From Methanobrevibacter sp. (lineage in GTDB: Archaea; Methanobacteriota; Methanobacteria; Methanobacteriales; Methanobacteriaceae): DNA of 6,265 bases. The notes under the pieces are model-generated. The model saw nothing but the letters and a program-made list of their open reading frames with translations. It ran no database searches and was not told the origin of the DNA. Shown here piece after piece: positions 5,829-6,265 of the stretch. Position 1 is the stretch's first letter; every line of letters starts with the position of its first letter. The stretch spans positions 1 through 6,265 of the forward strand of contig WRCI01000102.1 of the NCBI GenBank assembly GCA_009784145.1. The letters run 5' to 3'. The position numbers and the translations under genes are program-made.

Positions 5829-5833
5829 ATATA
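5816..5833 (+). promoter_or_regulatory. Archaeal promoter (BRE + TATA) for the serine hydrolase gene
   Basis: TTTATATA (5826-5833) is preceded by the A-rich AAGAAACTCA, which fits a TFB-recognition element. Transcription would begin near 5855, giving a leader of about 45 bases to GTG 5899 or about 75 bases to ATG 5929. Confidence 0.55.
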
Positions 5834-5898
5834 AAAATATTTTTTCTAGAATTGTAAAATGAATATAACCCTCTTATAAAAAAATAGAATGTGATTTT

Positions 5899-6265
5899 GT
5901 GGATGATTCAAATAATGAATATATAAAAATGGAAAAACAAATTGAAAAGATTTTTGATAATGCAACTAGCTCAAAAAATGTTCATGAGGCAGTTTTATTT
6001 GTTGAAAATTCAAAAGGCGATTTCTCTGTAAACTGTGGTTATGGTGGTAAAGACATTAATTCACCACTTTTTATGGCTAGCATTTCTAAACTTTTTGTCA
6101 CATCTTGTATATTGATTTTACAAGAGAAAAAAATGTTGTCACTAGATGACTATTTAGTGGATTATTTTAACAAAGATGATCTAAAAGGATTACATATTTA
6201 TAAAGCCAATGAATATTCATATGACCTTAAAATCTCTGATTTATTGTTTCAAACTAGTGGATTGC
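5899..6265 (+). CDS. Serine beta-lactamase-fold hydrolase, 5' part
   Basis: The frame runs off the window end, leaving 122 codons. Residues 58-68 (FMASISKLFVT) contain the S-x-x-K motif of the serine beta-lactamase / penicillin-binding protein fold, with likely nucleophile Ser61 and general base Lys64. LQEKKMLSLDDYLVDYF and LKISDLLFQTSGL follow, as is usual for family PF00144. The second motif (Tyr-x-Asn) lies beyond the window. No signal peptide or membrane helix precedes the domain, suggesting a cytoplasmic enzyme. The start is uncertain: GTG 5899 has GTGAT (5891-5895) three bases upstream, resembling the rps3ae Shine-Dalgarno; ATG 5929 lacks one; a stop at 5866-5868 limits further extension. 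Archaeal members may be esterases, amidases or peptidases rather than antibiotic-inactivating enzymes, and the substrate is unknown. The gene diverges from the acyltransferase gene. Confidence 0.82.
   Translation, partial: MDDSNNEYIKMEKQIEKIFDNATSSKNVHEAVLFVENSKGDFSVNCGYGGKDINSPLFMASISKLFVTSCILILQEKKMLSLDDYLVDYFNKDDLKGLHIYKANEYSYDLKISDLLFQTSGL

Noticed and set aside
5614..5862. 82-codon plus-strand frame starting at TTG
   Set aside because: It has no Shine-Dalgarno, has Phe/Tyr/Asn-rich low-complexity content, overlaps the hydrolase promoter and resembles no family I know.

Overview
The window looks like a piece of an AT-rich methanogenic archaeal genome, most likely order Methanobacteriales and probably Methanobrevibacter or a close relative. 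The evidence is an archaeal/eukaryotic-type ribosomal protein S3Ae (eS1), an adhesin-like beta-helix/Ig-domain surface protein of the kind expanded in gut Methanobrevibacter, archaeal TATA boxes (TTTATATA), Shine-Dalgarno sites close to GGAGGTGAT, and very AT-rich spacers. The genus is an inference from resemblance; no search was run.

Layout. (1) 1-1674, plus strand: the 3' part of a large adhesin-like gene, with beta-helix repeats, three Ig-like domains and a basic DUF11-like C-terminal domain. (2) 1675-2295: a 620-bp non-coding spacer with a terminator, a possible promoter plus structured RNA, a 10-bp tandem array rich in TATA-box look-alikes, and a 12-bp tandem array. (3) 2296-2874, plus strand: rps3ae. 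(4) 2875-3031: a convergent, T-rich spacer. (5) 3032-4129, minus strand: a MurG-like GT-B glycosyltransferase. (6) 4130-4386: a spacer holding eight copies of a 19-bp repeat. (7) 4387-5463, minus strand: a multi-pass acyltransferase-3 family membrane protein. (8) 5464-5898: a divergent spacer with three 18-bp TATA-containing repeats, a relatively GC-rich hairpin, and a promoter whose core overlaps an inverted repeat. (9) 5899-6265, plus strand: the 5' end of a serine beta-lactamase-fold hydrolase, cut by the window edge.

Apart from the ribosomal protein, the genes point to the cell envelope: a surface adhesin, a glycosyltransferase, and a membrane acyltransferase likely to acylate sugars. The serine hydrolase could act on an ester, amide or peptide. 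A shared pathway is only inferred. The most unusual feature is the non-coding DNA: three of the four spacers carry short tandem repeats, with four different periods (10, 12, 19 and 18 bp). Two of these arrays multiply the archaeal TATA box. I see no CRISPR array, insertion sequence, tRNA or rRNA, and no convincing new multi-gene system.
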